NCBI RefSeq assembly: GCF_003173615.1
Contig: NZ_QGNA01000003.1
Coordinates: 558,001 to 622,000 of the forward strand
DNA: 64,000 nucleotides
Direction: 5' to 3'
From: Falsiroseomonas bella
GTDB lineage: Bacteria; Pseudomonadota; Alphaproteobacteria; Acetobacterales; Acetobacteraceae
Under the pieces are notes generated by a model. It worked only from the letters and a program-made list of their open reading frames with translations, was not told the origin of the DNA and made no database searches. Of the stretch, positions 43,322 to 52,639 are shown piece by piece (the stretch's first letter is position 1; the number at the start of each line of letters is the position of its first letter). The translations under genes and the position numbers were made by a program.

Positions 43322-44062
43322 ATGTCGCCGCGCGACGTCACGCCGCGCGCCCCGCTCTACGCCCGCATCGAGCAGCGGCTGCGCGACGCGATCGCCGAAG
43401 GGCGGTATGGCGTGGGTGCGCTGCTGCCCACAGAGGCCGAGCTCTGCGCCACGCTCAAGGTCTCCCGCCACACCGTGCGGGAGGCGCTGCGTCGCCTGGT
43501 GGAAGCCGGGCTGGTCGAGCGGCGGCAGGGTGCCGGCAGCATCGTCATCGCACGCGAGCCGCCGCGCGGTGAGGTCTTCGGCATTCCCAGCATCGACGGC
43601 TTGATGCGCTACGGCGACGACACGCGGCTGCTGATCAACCACCGCGGCATGGCCCCGCTCGGCCGTGAGGAAGCGGCGCTGGCCCAGGGCGAGGTCGGTG
43701 AGATGTGGCTTTCGGTGCAAGGGCTGCGCATCGGCCAGGATGGACGGCCGCTCGCCACCACCGACATCCTGATCCATCCGCGCTTCGCCGCGATCGGGCC
43801 GGACCTGCCGGAGCGCGGCGCGATCCACCACGCCATCGAACGGCGCTTCGGCGTGGAGGTCGCGGAAGTCGTCCAGGAGATCTCGGCCGGCCCCCTCCCC
43901 GCCGCCGCCGCCGACGCGCTGCGCCGCAAGAGACGGGCGACCGGCATGCTGCTGATGCGGCGCCACGTGCTGACGGATGGGCAGACGCTGCTGGTCTCGC
44001 GCAACTGGCACCCGGCGGAGGGCTTCACCTACGCCATGCGGCTGCGCCGGCAGGAGGGCTGA
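43322..44062 (+). CDS. GntR-family regulator, HutC/UTRA subfamily
   Basis: A 246-residue repressor-type regulator. Winged helix-turn-helix at about residues 11-76 (PLYARIEQRLRDAIAEGRYG, PTEAELCATLKVSRHTVREALRRL), then a UTRA ligand domain (about 90-240) with typical LFVTRNWHPA-like ending (LLVSRNWHPAEGFTYAMRLR). It lies 5 bases after the isomerase-like gene and just before operator B. It is the only regulator gene between 34 and 64 kb, so it is the best candidate to bind the five palindromes. ATG 43322 was chosen as the first with full family similarity. Confidence 0.9.
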   Translation: MSPRDVTPRAPLYARIEQRLRDAIAEGRYGVGALLPTEAELCATLKVSRHTVREALRRLVEAGLVERRQGAGSIVIAREPPRGEVFGIPSIDGLMRYGDDTRLLINHRGMAPLGREEAALAQGEVGEMWLSVQGLRIGQDGRPLATTDILIHPRFAAIGPDLPERGAIHHAIERRFGVEVAEVVQEISAGPLPAAAADALRRKRRATGMLLMRRHVLTDGQTLLVSRNWHPAEGFTYAMRLRRQEG

Positions 44063-44094
44063 GACTTCACGCGCGGCGCGCCGCGCGCTAGGCA

Positions 44095-44106
44095 ATGTCC
44101 GGACAA
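44095..44106. promoter_or_regulatory. Operator palindrome B, ATGTCCGGACAA
   Basis: Core TGTCCGGACA perfect (44096-44105), centred at 44100/44101, 23 bases before the deacetylase start codon. Preceded by GCTAGGCAAT, a possible -10 region. Confidence 0.7.
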
Positions 44107-44123
44107 GTTCCGGGGAACCCGCC

Positions 44124-44996
44124 ATGTGGCCGGATGAGGCGCGCCTCGCGCTCAGCATCGTGGTGAATGTCGAGGAAGGGGCCGAGATGTCGCTGCGCGA
44201 CGGCGACAAGGGGCCGGAGCCGGTTGACGAGCTCGGCGTCCACCTCAAGGTGCCGATCCGCAACTTCGCGAACGAGTCCAACTACGAATACGGCATCCGC
44301 GCCGGCTGGCCGCGCGTGGACGCCATCCTGAAGAAGCACGCCATCCCCGCCACCTTCACCGCCGCGGCGATGGCGCTGGAACGCGCGCCGCAGATCGGCC
44401 GCGCCATCGCAGCCGGTGGCCACGAGCCCTGCAGCCATGGCTGGCGCTGGATCCACCAGTTCTCCTACAACGAGGAACGCGAGCGCGACTTCGTGCGCAA
44501 GGCGGTGGAGAGCATCCGCGCCACCACGGGCGAACGCCCGCTCGGCTGGCTGTCGCGCTACCTGCATTCGCCGCGCCTGCGCCGCACGCTGGCGGAGGAA
44601 GGTTTTCTGTACCACATGGACGACTTCTCGGACGACGTGCCGCGCTGGGATGTCGTGGAGACGGATGCCGGGCCGCGCGCCATCATGCTCGTGCCCTATG
44701 CGCTCGACACCAACGACATGAAGTTCTGGCTTGCGCCCGGCTACACGCCGGAGCAGTGGCTGGACTACGCCGTCGAGACCTTCGAGGTGCTGTGGGAGGA
44801 AGGCGCATCGGCGCCGCGCATGATGTCGCTCGGCCTGCATCTGCGCATCATCGGCCGCCCCGGACGCATCCGCGCCTTCGACCGCTTCGTGCAGCACGCG
44901 CGCAGCAAGGCCGGCGTGTGGTTCGCCACCCGGCTGCAGATCGCGCGCGCCTTCGCCGCCCACACCCCCGCCCCCGCGGAGCCCGCCGCACGATGA
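44124..44996 (+). CDS. Polysaccharide-deacetylase-fold hydrolase (PuuE / cyclic imide hydrolase type)
   Basis: A 290-residue metal-dependent hydrolase. The sequence LSIVVNVEEGAEMSLRDGD, the NYEYGIRAGWPRVDAILKKHAIPATFTAAAMALER stretch and HEPCSHGWRWI match the subgroup containing allantoinase PuuE and the cyclic imide hydrolase, which open ring amides, rather than chitin deacetylases. Metal His residues lie in HEPCSHGW. A start within operator B's control region at ATG 44124 gives family length. Its stop overlaps the MmgE/PrpD start (ATGA). Confidence 0.8.
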   Translation: MWPDEARLALSIVVNVEEGAEMSLRDGDKGPEPVDELGVHLKVPIRNFANESNYEYGIRAGWPRVDAILKKHAIPATFTAAAMALERAPQIGRAIAAGGHEPCSHGWRWIHQFSYNEERERDFVRKAVESIRATTGERPLGWLSRYLHSPRLRRTLAEEGFLYHMDDFSDDVPRWDVVETDAGPRAIMLVPYALDTNDMKFWLAPGYTPEQWLDYAVETFEVLWEEGASAPRMMSLGLHLRIIGRPGRIRAFDRFVQHARSKAGVWFATRLQIARAFAAHTPAPAEPAAR

Positions 44997-46378
44997 GCTA
45001 CGACGTCACCGAAGCCCTGGCGCAGCACGCGGCGCGCGTGCGCTTCGCGGATCTCAGCGCGTCAGCCATCGCGCGCGCGAAAACCTTCCTCCTGGACACC
45101 ATCGGCGTCGGTGTCGCCGGCAGCTCCGGCACGGGCGTCGCGCAGGTGCTCGAACTCGCGCGCTCCTGGGGACCGGGCGACGAGGCGACCGCCTGGGTCG
45201 GCGGGCACCGCATGTCGGCGGGATCGGCCGCCATCGCCAATGCCTATCTGATCCACTGCCTGGAATTCGACTGCGTCCATGAAGGCGCGGTGGTGCATCC
45301 GATGGCGACGCTGCTGTCCGCGCTGATGGCCTGGTCGGAACGCGAGGCCGCGCGCGGCCGTCCCGTGGACGGCAAGCGCTTCCTGGCCGCGATGGCGGTC
45401 GGCGTGGATGTCGCGGGCAATCTCGGCATGGCGACGGATGCGCCGCTGCGCTTCTTCCGCCCCGCCACCGCCGGCGGCTTCGGCGCCACCGCGGCGATCG
45501 GCAACCTCGCCGGCTTCGACGCCGGGACGATCCGCAGCGCCTTCGGCCACATGTACGCCCAGACCTGCGGCACGATGCAGGCGCATGTCGAGGGCTCGCC
45601 GGCGCTGGGGCTGCAGATCGGCTACAATGCGCGGGGCGCGATCGGGGCCACGGACCTCGCCGCGGCGGGCCTGACAGGCCCGCTCGACATCTTCCACGGC
45701 CGCTACGGCTACTACGTGCTGATCGAGGACGGGCAGTTCCACCCGGAACGCGTCGCGGAACGCCTCGGCAAGCGCTGGGAGATCGAGCAGCTTTCGCACA
45801 AGCCCTTCCCCTCCGGCCGCCTGACGCATGGCCTGGTGCACGCGCTGCGCGACATGATGCGCGAGCACGGCTTTGCCGCCGACGACGTCGCGGAGGTGGT
45901 CTGCTACGCGCCGCCGCTGGTGCGCCGCCTGGTCGGCCGCCCGCTCGTGCCCGACCCGGCGTCGAACTACGCCAAGCTCTGCCTGCCCTTCGTCGGCGGC
46001 GTCTGGCTGGCGCATGGCGCCTGCGACGTGCCGCATTTCCGCGGCGAGGCGCTGCGCGATCCCCGCGTGCACGCCTATGCCGCGCGCATCCGCCACGAGC
46101 CGGACGGCAACACCAACGAGAACGCGCTGGACCCGCAACGCTTCGTGATCACGCTGAACTCCGGCGCCGTGCATGAGATGCTGCTGCCGCATGCCTATGG
46201 CCACCCGAAGGCGGCCCTCACCGAGGCAGAAAACGAAGAAAAGTTCCTGCGCTGCTGGGGCCATGCGGAGCCTGCGCTGCCACGCGACCGCGCGCATCGC
46301 GTGATCGAGATGATCGCGGGCATCGAGGCGGTGCCCGACATCGCCGCCCTGCCCGCGGTGCTCGCGGGCCGCGATTGA
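44993..46378 (+). CDS. MmgE/PrpD family protein, copy 1
   Basis: A 461-residue protein of the family that includes 2-methylcitrate dehydratase PrpD, cis-aconitate decarboxylase and iminodisuccinate epimerase. Typical stretches: FLLDTIGVGVAG, ANAYLIHCLEFDCVHEGAVVHP, AMAVGVDVAGNLGMA, RFFRPATAGGFGATAAIGNLAG, SHKPFPSGRLTHG, and the C-terminal HPKAALTEAENEEKFLRCWG. The reaction is not predictable from sequence; substrates are usually tri- or dicarboxylic acids. Coupled to the deacetylase by overlap. Confidence 0.87.
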   Translation: MSYDVTEALAQHAARVRFADLSASAIARAKTFLLDTIGVGVAGSSGTGVAQVLELARSWGPGDEATAWVGGHRMSAGSAAIANAYLIHCLEFDCVHEGAVVHPMATLLSALMAWSEREAARGRPVDGKRFLAAMAVGVDVAGNLGMATDAPLRFFRPATAGGFGATAAIGNLAGFDAGTIRSAFGHMYAQTCGTMQAHVEGSPALGLQIGYNARGAIGATDLAAAGLTGPLDIFHGRYGYYVLIEDGQFHPERVAERLGKRWEIEQLSHKPFPSGRLTHGLVHALRDMMREHGFAADDVAEVVCYAPPLVRRLVGRPLVPDPASNYAKLCLPFVGGVWLAHGACDVPHFRGEALRDPRVHAYAARIRHEPDGNTNENALDPQRFVITLNSGAVHEMLLPHAYGHPKAALTEAENEEKFLRCWGHAEPALPRDRAHRVIEMIAGIEAVPDIAALPAVLAGRD

Positions 46379-46414
46379 CCGCCCGCCGGGGCGCGCTAAT
46401 TTGTCCGGACAAAT
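46375..46414 (+). promoter_or_regulatory. Promoter with operator palindrome C, ATTTGTCCGGACAAAT
   Basis: The best of the five sites: a perfect 16-base palindrome at 46399-46414, centred 24 bases before the acyl-CoA dehydrogenase start. A promoter TTGACC (46375-46380) with TAATTT (46397-46402, 16-base spacer) overlaps it, so a bound protein would block the -10 region. Confidence 0.75.
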
Positions 46415-46430
46415 GCCGCGGGAGGCCGCC

Positions 46431-47591
46431 ATGGACGTGAACATCGCCCGCCAGTCCGAGGAGGACGACGCCCTTCTCGACGTGATCGAGAAATGGCTGG
46501 AACGCGACGTGCGGCCGCATGTGCTGCGGCTGGAGCATGCGGACGAATACCCGCATGAGATGGTCGCGCAGATGAAGGAGCTCGGCCTGTTCGGCGCGAC
46601 CATCCCGGTCGAGTATGGCGGCCTCGGCCTGTCTGCCACGACCTACGCCAAGATCGTCGAGAAGATCGCCGAGACCTGGATGTCACTCTCCGGGATCTTC
46701 AACAGCCACCTCATCATGGCCGCCATCGTCACCCGCATGGGGACGGAGGAGCAGAAGCGGCAGTGGCTGCCAAAATTCGCCGCCGGCGAGATCCGCGGCG
46801 GCCTCGCGCTGACCGAGCCGGACTGCGGCACGGACCTTCAGGCGATCCGCACGCGCGCGCGGCGCAGCAACGAAGGCTATGTGATCAACGGCACCAAGAC
46901 CTGGATCAGCAACGGCATCGAGGGCACCTGCTTCGCCCTGCTGGTGAAGACCAACCCGGAAGCCGAGCCGCGCCACAAGGGCATGTCCATGGTGCTGGCG
47001 CCGAAGGGTCCCGGCTTCCGCGTCGGCCGCAAGCTCGAGAAGCTCGGCTACAAGGGCATCGATTCCGCGGAGCTGGTCTTCGAAGACTACGCCGTGCCCG
47101 CCGAGAACCTGATCGGCGGCGAAGGCAAGGGGCTGCAGGCGGCGCTGTCCGGCCTGGAGCTCGGCCGCATCAACGTCGCCGCGCGCGGCTGTGGCCTCGC
47201 TTCCGCGGCGCTGAAGGATTCCGTGCGCTACAGCCAGATCCGCCGCACCATGGGCAAGCCGATCTGCGAGCACCAGGCGATCCAGCTGAAGCTCGGCGAG
47301 ATGGCGACGCGGCTGCAGGCGGCACGCCTGCTGACCTATGACGCCGCGCGCGCCTACGACAAGGGCGAGCGCTGCGACATGGAAGCCGGCATGGCGAAGT
47401 ATTTCGCCAGCGAGGCCGCGGTCGAGAACAGCATGGAAGCGATGCGCATCCATGGCGGCTACGGCTACTCGAAGGAATACCACGTGGAGCGCTACTACCG
47501 CGACGCGCCGCTGATGTGCATCGGCGAGGGCACGAACGAGATGCAGCGCATCATCATCGCGAAGCAACTCATCGCGCGGAACCCGGTATGA
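46431..47591 (+). CDS. Acyl-CoA dehydrogenase
   Basis: A 386-residue FAD enzyme that puts an alpha-beta double bond into an acyl-CoA. Motifs: ALTEPDCGTDLQAIRTRAR (130-145, flavin contact), TWISNG (157-162), RRTMGKPICEHQAIQLKLGEMA, and the catalytic base Glu366 in IGEGTNEMQ. Electrons would go to electron-transfer flavoprotein. ATG 46431 follows GGGAGG; a TTG at 46401 lies inside the operator and is not the start. It heads a long operon with the CoA-transferase, MmgE/PrpD copy 2, the CoA ligase and the amidase. Confidence 0.93.
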   Translation: MDVNIARQSEEDDALLDVIEKWLERDVRPHVLRLEHADEYPHEMVAQMKELGLFGATIPVEYGGLGLSATTYAKIVEKIAETWMSLSGIFNSHLIMAAIVTRMGTEEQKRQWLPKFAAGEIRGGLALTEPDCGTDLQAIRTRARRSNEGYVINGTKTWISNGIEGTCFALLVKTNPEAEPRHKGMSMVLAPKGPGFRVGRKLEKLGYKGIDSAELVFEDYAVPAENLIGGEGKGLQAALSGLELGRINVAARGCGLASAALKDSVRYSQIRRTMGKPICEHQAIQLKLGEMATRLQAARLLTYDAARAYDKGERCDMEAGMAKYFASEAAVENSMEAMRIHGGYGYSKEYHVERYYRDAPLMCIGEGTNEMQRIIIAKQLIARNPV

Positions 47592-48718
47592 AGCTGCAAG
47601 GCGTCCGTGTCCTCGACCTTTCGCTGTTCCTGCCGGGGCCGTATCTCACCACGGTCATGGCCGATCACGGCGCCGAGGTGATCAAGGTGGAGCCGCCCGC
47701 GGGCGAGCCGGTGCGCAGCATCGGGCTGCGCGCGAATGGCGAGAGCGTGTGGTTCCGCAACACCCATCGCGGCAAGAAGTCCGTCGTCCTGAACCTCAAG
47801 GATCCCGCTGATCTCGCGGCGCTGCACGATCTCGCGCGCAGCTGCGACGTGATGCTGGAATCCTTCCGCCCGGGCGTCGCCGATCGCCTCGGCATCGGCG
47901 CGACGGCGATGACCGCGCTCAACCCTCGGCTTGTCTACTGCTCCATCTCCGCCTTCGGCCAGGACGGCCCGCTCCGCGACCGCCCCGCGCATGACCTGGC
48001 CGTGGAGGCGCTGGCCGGCACCGTCTCGATCAGCCTCGGGCAGGACGGCAAGCCGACGCATCCGAACGTCCCGCTGGCCGACGTCACCGCCTCCCTGCTC
48101 GCGCTCTCTGCCATCCTGATGGCGCTGTATCGCCGCGAGACGACCGGGCGCGGCGACGTGATCGACATGGCGATGTTCGACGCCACGCTCTCCTGGCTGC
48201 CCAACGCCACCGGCGCCGTCTTCGCCGAGGACCGCCCCCCGCGGGTGAAGGAGGAACGCCAGTGGGGCGGCGGCGCCTTCTACAACATCTACGACACGAA
48301 GGACGGCAAGTGGGTCGTGCTCGGCGGCAGCGAGCACAAGTTCGTCGAGACCCTGCTGCATGCGCTCGGCCGCGCCGACCTGATCCCCGCCGCCTCCGGC
48401 CCGCCTGGCCCCGCGCACAAGCTGACGGAGACCTTCCTGCGAGAGACCTTCGCGACGAAGACCCGCGACGAGTGGGAAGCCTGGTTCGCCGGCCGCGATG
48501 TCTGCTTTGCGCCGGTGCTCGACCTGCGCGAGGCGCTGCACCAGCCGCACAGCCTCGCGCGCCGGATGCTCGTTCGCGATGAGGAAGGCAACCTGCATCT
48601 CGGCCTGCCGATCAAGTTCCGCGATGAACCCGGCACGCTGAACCCCAAGCTGCCGAAGCTCGGCGAGCATACGGCGGAGGCGATTGCCGAGGCGCGCAAA
48701 CGCCTGGCCGATGGCTGA
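47588..48718 (+). CDS. Class III CoA-transferase / alpha-methylacyl-CoA racemase family protein
   Basis: A 376-residue member of the CaiB/BaiF/AMACR family. Start MKLQGVRVLDLSLFLPGPYLT, CoA-contact RGKKSVVLNLK, and the active-site region AHDLAVEALAG. His135-Asp136 followed by Asp165 in VPLADVTAS resembles the racemase arrangement (GHD then Asp) as much as the transferase Asp, so either CoA transfer to a dicarboxylate or epimerisation of a methyl-branched acyl-CoA is possible. ATG overlaps the dehydrogenase stop (ATGA). Confidence 0.85.
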   Translation: MKLQGVRVLDLSLFLPGPYLTTVMADHGAEVIKVEPPAGEPVRSIGLRANGESVWFRNTHRGKKSVVLNLKDPADLAALHDLARSCDVMLESFRPGVADRLGIGATAMTALNPRLVYCSISAFGQDGPLRDRPAHDLAVEALAGTVSISLGQDGKPTHPNVPLADVTASLLALSAILMALYRRETTGRGDVIDMAMFDATLSWLPNATGAVFAEDRPPRVKEERQWGGGAFYNIYDTKDGKWVVLGGSEHKFVETLLHALGRADLIPAASGPPGPAHKLTETFLRETFATKTRDEWEAWFAGRDVCFAPVLDLREALHQPHSLARRMLVRDEEGNLHLGLPIKFRDEPGTLNPKLPKLGEHTAEAIAEARKRLADG

Positions 48719-50048
48719 GGCCTCGCTCACCGAAGGCCTCGTCGCACTGCTGGCGCGGCCCGTCGCGCCGGCGGACCGCAGGCGCGCGGTGCTGCATCTG
48801 CTGGACTGGATCGGTTGTGCTTCGGCCGGCGCGGCAAGCGAGACGGGCGCCGTGTTCCGCCGCCACGCGGCCGTGCAGCCCGCCGGTTCCGCGCGCGTGA
48901 TCCGTGGCGGCCGCACCACCGCGCGCGAGGCCGCCTTCGCGAACGGTTCCTTCGGCAACGTTCTCGAGATGGACGACGTCCACCGCGAGGCGATCCTGCA
49001 CCCCGGCCCGGTCGTGATGCCTGCGGCCCTCGCACTGGCCGCGGAGCTCGGCGCCGGCGGCCTGGCGCTGCTCGACGCCATCCTGCGCGGCTACGAGGCC
49101 GAGATCCGGATCGGCCGCGCCATGGGCGGCGCGCATTACGCGCGCTTCCACCCGACCGCGACCATGGGCCCCTTCGGCGCCGCCGCCGCCTGCGCGTCGC
49201 TGCTGTATCTCGACGCGGCCGCGACGGCCTGGGCGCTCGGCAATGCCGGCACGCAGGCCGGCGGCGTGTGGCAGTGCCGGCACGAGCCGGTGATGACGAA
49301 GCAGTTGCATACCGCCCGCGCGGCCGCGATGGGCCTGGAGGCGGCGGAGCTCGCGGCGCTGGGCCTGACCGGCCCTCGCCATATTCTTGAAGGCCCGCAG
49401 GGTGTCTTCGCGGGGCTGGCGCCCGATGCGCGACCGGAGCGCGTGCTGGCAGAGCCCGACGCCGCCTGGCTGGTGCATGCGACCAGCTTCAAGCCCTGGC
49501 CCGCCTGCCGCCACGCGCATCCGACGATCGACGCCGCGCTGGCCCTGCGCCCGAAGGTGATAGGCCGCGCCATCGCAGGCGTCACCGTCGAGAGCTATGC
49601 CGACGCGCTGGCCTTCTGCGACCGTCCCGCGCCGCGTGACACCATCGCAGCGAAGTTCTCCCTCCAGCATGCCGTGGCGGTCTGCCTGCTGGACGGCCCG
49701 CCGCCGCTCGCCGCCTTCGACCCGCCGGCGCTCGACCGCGCCGACATCACCGCGCTCCGCGGCCGCGTCACGGCGCAGGAATCGCCAGCCTTCACCACCG
49801 CCTATCCGGCGCATTTCGGCGCCGCCGTCACGCTGCGCCTGGATGACGGCACCTTGCTGCGCGAAAGCGTCGCCGATGCGCTCGGCGATCCCGAGAACCC
49901 GCTGGCCGAGGACGCCATCCTCGCCAAGGCACGCATGCTGATGGACAGCGCCGGCGTGGATGCGCAGCGTGCGGATGCGGTGATCGCGGCCGCCTTCGCC
50001 CTGCTGGACGACGCGCCCGCGATCCGCCTGAACGACCTCCTGCCCTGA
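48711..50048 (+). CDS. MmgE/PrpD family protein, copy 2
   Basis: A 445-residue second member of the PrpD-like family, clearly diverged from copy 1. Family parts: HLLDWIGCASAGAASETG, ANGSFGNVLEMDDVHREAILHPGPVVMP, YARFHPTATMGPFGAAAACASLL, TQAGGVWQ, TSFKPWPACRHAHPTIDAAL and the C-terminal GDPENPLAEDAILAKARML. His and Asp in EMDDVHREA are near the presumed active site. ATG 48711 overlaps the preceding stop by 8 bases; a TTG-type extension was rejected as running into the transferase gene. Confidence 0.86.
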   Translation: MAEASLTEGLVALLARPVAPADRRRAVLHLLDWIGCASAGAASETGAVFRRHAAVQPAGSARVIRGGRTTAREAAFANGSFGNVLEMDDVHREAILHPGPVVMPAALALAAELGAGGLALLDAILRGYEAEIRIGRAMGGAHYARFHPTATMGPFGAAAACASLLYLDAAATAWALGNAGTQAGGVWQCRHEPVMTKQLHTARAAAMGLEAAELAALGLTGPRHILEGPQGVFAGLAPDARPERVLAEPDAAWLVHATSFKPWPACRHAHPTIDAALALRPKVIGRAIAGVTVESYADALAFCDRPAPRDTIAAKFSLQHAVAVCLLDGPPPLAAFDPPALDRADITALRGRVTAQESPAFTTAYPAHFGAAVTLRLDDGTLLRESVADALGDPENPLAEDAILAKARMLMDSAGVDAQRADAVIAAAFALLDDAPAIRLNDLLP

Positions 50049-50060
50049 CCGGAGCCGCGC

Positions 50061-51452
50061 ATGGCCGTCTTCGACTACGTCACCGCGATGGACCCCGAGG
50101 GCCTGCGGCGCGACTACCCGATCGGCCCCGACTTTCCCGGCGCGCTGCGCGGCCTCTCGCGTGACGAACTCCGCGCGCGACAGGAACGCGACTTCCGGAA
50201 GGTGATGGCCTTCGCCTGGAAGGTGCCGTTCTACCAGCGGCTCTGGGGTACGAAGGGCATCGAGCCTGGCGACATAGGCGGGCTCGATGACCTCCCGAAG
50301 CTGCCCAGCTACGACAAGGCCGACATCATGGCGAGCGTGGCGGAGCACCCGCCCATCGGCGACTTCCACGGCCAGGATGCGCATCCGCCGGAGCGCCGGC
50401 CGCAGATCATCTTCCACACCACCAGCGGCACCACCGGCAAGCCACAGCCCCTGCTGTTCGGCCCGAAGAGCCGCGAGGTGCAGAACCGCCTGCTCGCCCG
50501 ACTCTACCTGGCCGCCGGCATGACGCGCGACGACGTCGTGCACAGCGTCTACGGCCACGGCCTGATCAATGGCGGCCATTACGTGCGGGAGACGGTGCAA
50601 CACTGGGTCGGCGCCCGCTTCATGTCGGCAGGCACGGGCACGGAGACGCGCAGCGCGCAGCAGGTCTTCATCATGAAGGAATTCGGCGCAACCTGCCTCA
50701 TCGGCTTCGCAGACTACATCAAGCGGCTTTCCGAAGTGGCGCGCGAGGAAGGCTTCGTCCCCGGCCGCGACATCCCCATCCGCCTGATCTGCGCCCATCT
50801 CGGCAGCGAGAGCCAGGCGAGCCTCTCGGCCGCCTGGGGCGGTGCCGCGGTGTATGACTGGTACGGCGTCGGCGACACCGGCATCATCGCCGGCGAGTTC
50901 CCGGACCGCACGGGCATGCATGTGATGGAGGATGCGCATGCGCTGGAGATCGCGGACCCCGACACCGGCCAGCCGGTGGAGCGCGGCCGCCTCGGCGACA
51001 TGATCTGCACCTGCCTCTTCAAGGACGACATCTTCCCGATCATCCGCTTCAACACGCATGACGTGACGGAGGAAGTGGCGGGCGCGAGCCCCCTCGGCAT
51101 CCCCTTCCGGCGCATCAAGGGCTTCCTCGGCCGCAGCGACAACATGGTGAAGCTCCGCGGCATCAACCTGTTCCCAACCGGCATCGGCGCCCTGCTGGTC
51201 GAGCATTGCGAGGCCGCGACCGGCGAGTTCATCTGCCGCGTGCGGCGCGACGGCGCGCGCGATGCGATGACGGCGCATCTCGAAGTCCGCGGCGAGCGCG
51301 CGGACGGCCTGCGCGAGACGCTCGAGGCGGTGCTGAAGACGCGCCTCGGCGTGGAGGTGGCGGTTGCGCTGGAAGCGCCCGGCAGCCTCGCCGCGCTGAC
51401 CCAGGTGGAAAGCCGCCAGAAGCCCATCCGCCTGCTGGACGAGCGCAAGTGA
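50061..51452 (+). CDS. Phenylacetate-CoA ligase-like AMP-dependent synthetase
   Basis: A 463-residue adenylate-forming enzyme of the PaaK type: FRKVMAFAWKVPFYQRLW, phosphate loop HTTSGTTGKPQPLLFGP, ICAHLGSESQASLSAAWGG, WYGVGDTGIIAGE, then DDIFPIIRFNTHDVT and IKGFLGRSDNMVKLRGINLFPTGI. Such enzymes attach CoA to aryl or other carboxylic acids with ATP. It would be the committing step for the acyl-CoA dehydrogenase and hydratases here. No ring-hydroxylating paa genes are in the window, so phenylacetate itself is not implied. ATG 50061 lies 12 bases after the previous stop. Confidence 0.87.
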   Translation: MAVFDYVTAMDPEGLRRDYPIGPDFPGALRGLSRDELRARQERDFRKVMAFAWKVPFYQRLWGTKGIEPGDIGGLDDLPKLPSYDKADIMASVAEHPPIGDFHGQDAHPPERRPQIIFHTTSGTTGKPQPLLFGPKSREVQNRLLARLYLAAGMTRDDVVHSVYGHGLINGGHYVRETVQHWVGARFMSAGTGTETRSAQQVFIMKEFGATCLIGFADYIKRLSEVAREEGFVPGRDIPIRLICAHLGSESQASLSAAWGGAAVYDWYGVGDTGIIAGEFPDRTGMHVMEDAHALEIADPDTGQPVERGRLGDMICTCLFKDDIFPIIRFNTHDVTEEVAGASPLGIPFRRIKGFLGRSDNMVKLRGINLFPTGIGALLVEHCEAATGEFICRVRRDGARDAMTAHLEVRGERADGLRETLEAVLKTRLGVEVAVALEAPGSLAALTQVESRQKPIRLLDERK

Positions 51453-52639
51453 TGCACGATCGCTGGGGCATCTTCTGGCACTACGCACCACAGCCCGCGA
51501 CGGACGGGCCGCTCGCCGGCCTGACCCTGGCCGTGAAGGACAATGTGGACGTCGTCGGCATGCCGACGACGGCCGGCTTCGCCGTCCACACCGCGCGCAT
51601 GGCGACGCGGGACGCGCCCTGCGTCGCCGGGCTGCGCGCGGGGGGCGCTGCCATCCTGGGCAAGGTCGCGATGCATGAAGGCGCGCTCGGCGCCATCACG
51701 GACGAGCCGCGGCTCTGCCACAACCCGCTGCGCCATGGCTTCACGCCCGGCGGATCGTCGGGCGGATCTGGCGCGGCCATCGCCGCGGGGCTTGCGGATC
51801 TCGCCATCGGCACGGACACGATGGGCAGCGTGCGCATTCCCGCCGCCTATTGCGGCGTGGTCGGGCTGAAGCCGACGACGGGGCTCGTTTCGCGCAGCGG
51901 CGTCGTGCCGCTGTCCCCGGCCTTCGATCATGTCGGGATGCTCGCGCGCACGCCGCGTCTCGCCGCCCGCGGGCTGGAGGCGATGGTCTCCGACGACCCG
52001 ACCGACCCCGCCAGCCGGCCAGCCCCCGATGGCTGGCACGCCGTGCCGAAGGCCGCGCCCGATCTTGCCCGACTGCGCATCGGCCTGCCGGAGCCGATCC
52101 TCGCCGCGCCCATGGAACCCGCGGTCCGCGCCGCTTGGGAGGCAGCCGCGCAGCGCCTGCGCGACGCCGGCGCCATCGTCGCACCCGTCGCCGTGCGGGG
52201 CTGGGAGCCCGGCGCCGCGCGCCGGGCCGGCCTGCTGCTGATCGAAGCGGAGGCCGCCGCGCTGCACGAAGCGCTGATCGCCGACCCCACCGCGACCACG
52301 CCGGGCTTCCGCGCCGCGCTGCAATACGGGCGCGAAGCCGGCACGGTGCGGCTCGCGCGCGCGATGTTCCGACTGGCGGAGGTGCGCGCGGGCGCGCTCC
52401 GTGCGCTCGACGCCTGCGACCTGCTGCTGATGCCCACGGCGCCGCAGCGCGCCTTCGCCTTCGGCGCGGCGCCGCCGCCGGACCAGGCGGATTTCACCGC
52501 GCTTGCCAATATCGCCGGCCTGCCGGCCATCGCGCTTCCCTGGCCGACGGAGGATCTGCCCGCCTCCGTCCAGCTCGTCAGCCACGCCTACACCGAGGCA
52601 CTGCTGGTCGGCGTGGCGGAGGCGCTCAGCGCGCCCTGA
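51452..52639 (+). CDS. Amidase (amidase-signature family)
   Basis: A 395-residue Ser-Ser-Lys amidase. Catalytic Lys29 in AVKDN, the glycine-serine loop GGSSGGSGAA (100-109, cis-Ser103) and nucleophile Ser126 in DTMGSVRIPAAYCG are all present. These enzymes hydrolyse carboxamides such as half-amides of dicarboxylic acids. It starts in the stop codon of the CoA ligase gene (TGATG) and ends the operon; its last 14 bases overlap the 3' end of the convergent crotonase gene. With the imide-hydrolase-like protein it suggests an amide or imide substrate. Confidence 0.9.
   Translation: MHDRWGIFWHYAPQPATDGPLAGLTLAVKDNVDVVGMPTTAGFAVHTARMATRDAPCVAGLRAGGAAILGKVAMHEGALGAITDEPRLCHNPLRHGFTPGGSSGGSGAAIAAGLADLAIGTDTMGSVRIPAAYCGVVGLKPTTGLVSRSGVVPLSPAFDHVGMLARTPRLAARGLEAMVSDDPTDPASRPAPDGWHAVPKAAPDLARLRIGLPEPILAAPMEPAVRAAWEAAAQRLRDAGAIVAPVAVRGWEPGAARRAGLLLIEAEAAALHEALIADPTATTPGFRAALQYGREAGTVRLARAMFRLAEVRAGALRALDACDLLLMPTAPQRAFAFGAAPPPDQADFTALANIAGLPAIALPWPTEDLPASVQLVSHAYTEALLVGVAEALSAP

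Noticed and set aside
48612-51491. A 959-codon minus-strand frame opposite MmgE/PrpD and the CoA ligase
   Set aside because: Composition is that of a reverse-complement shadow; the plus-strand genes have conserved motifs and overlapping starts and stops.
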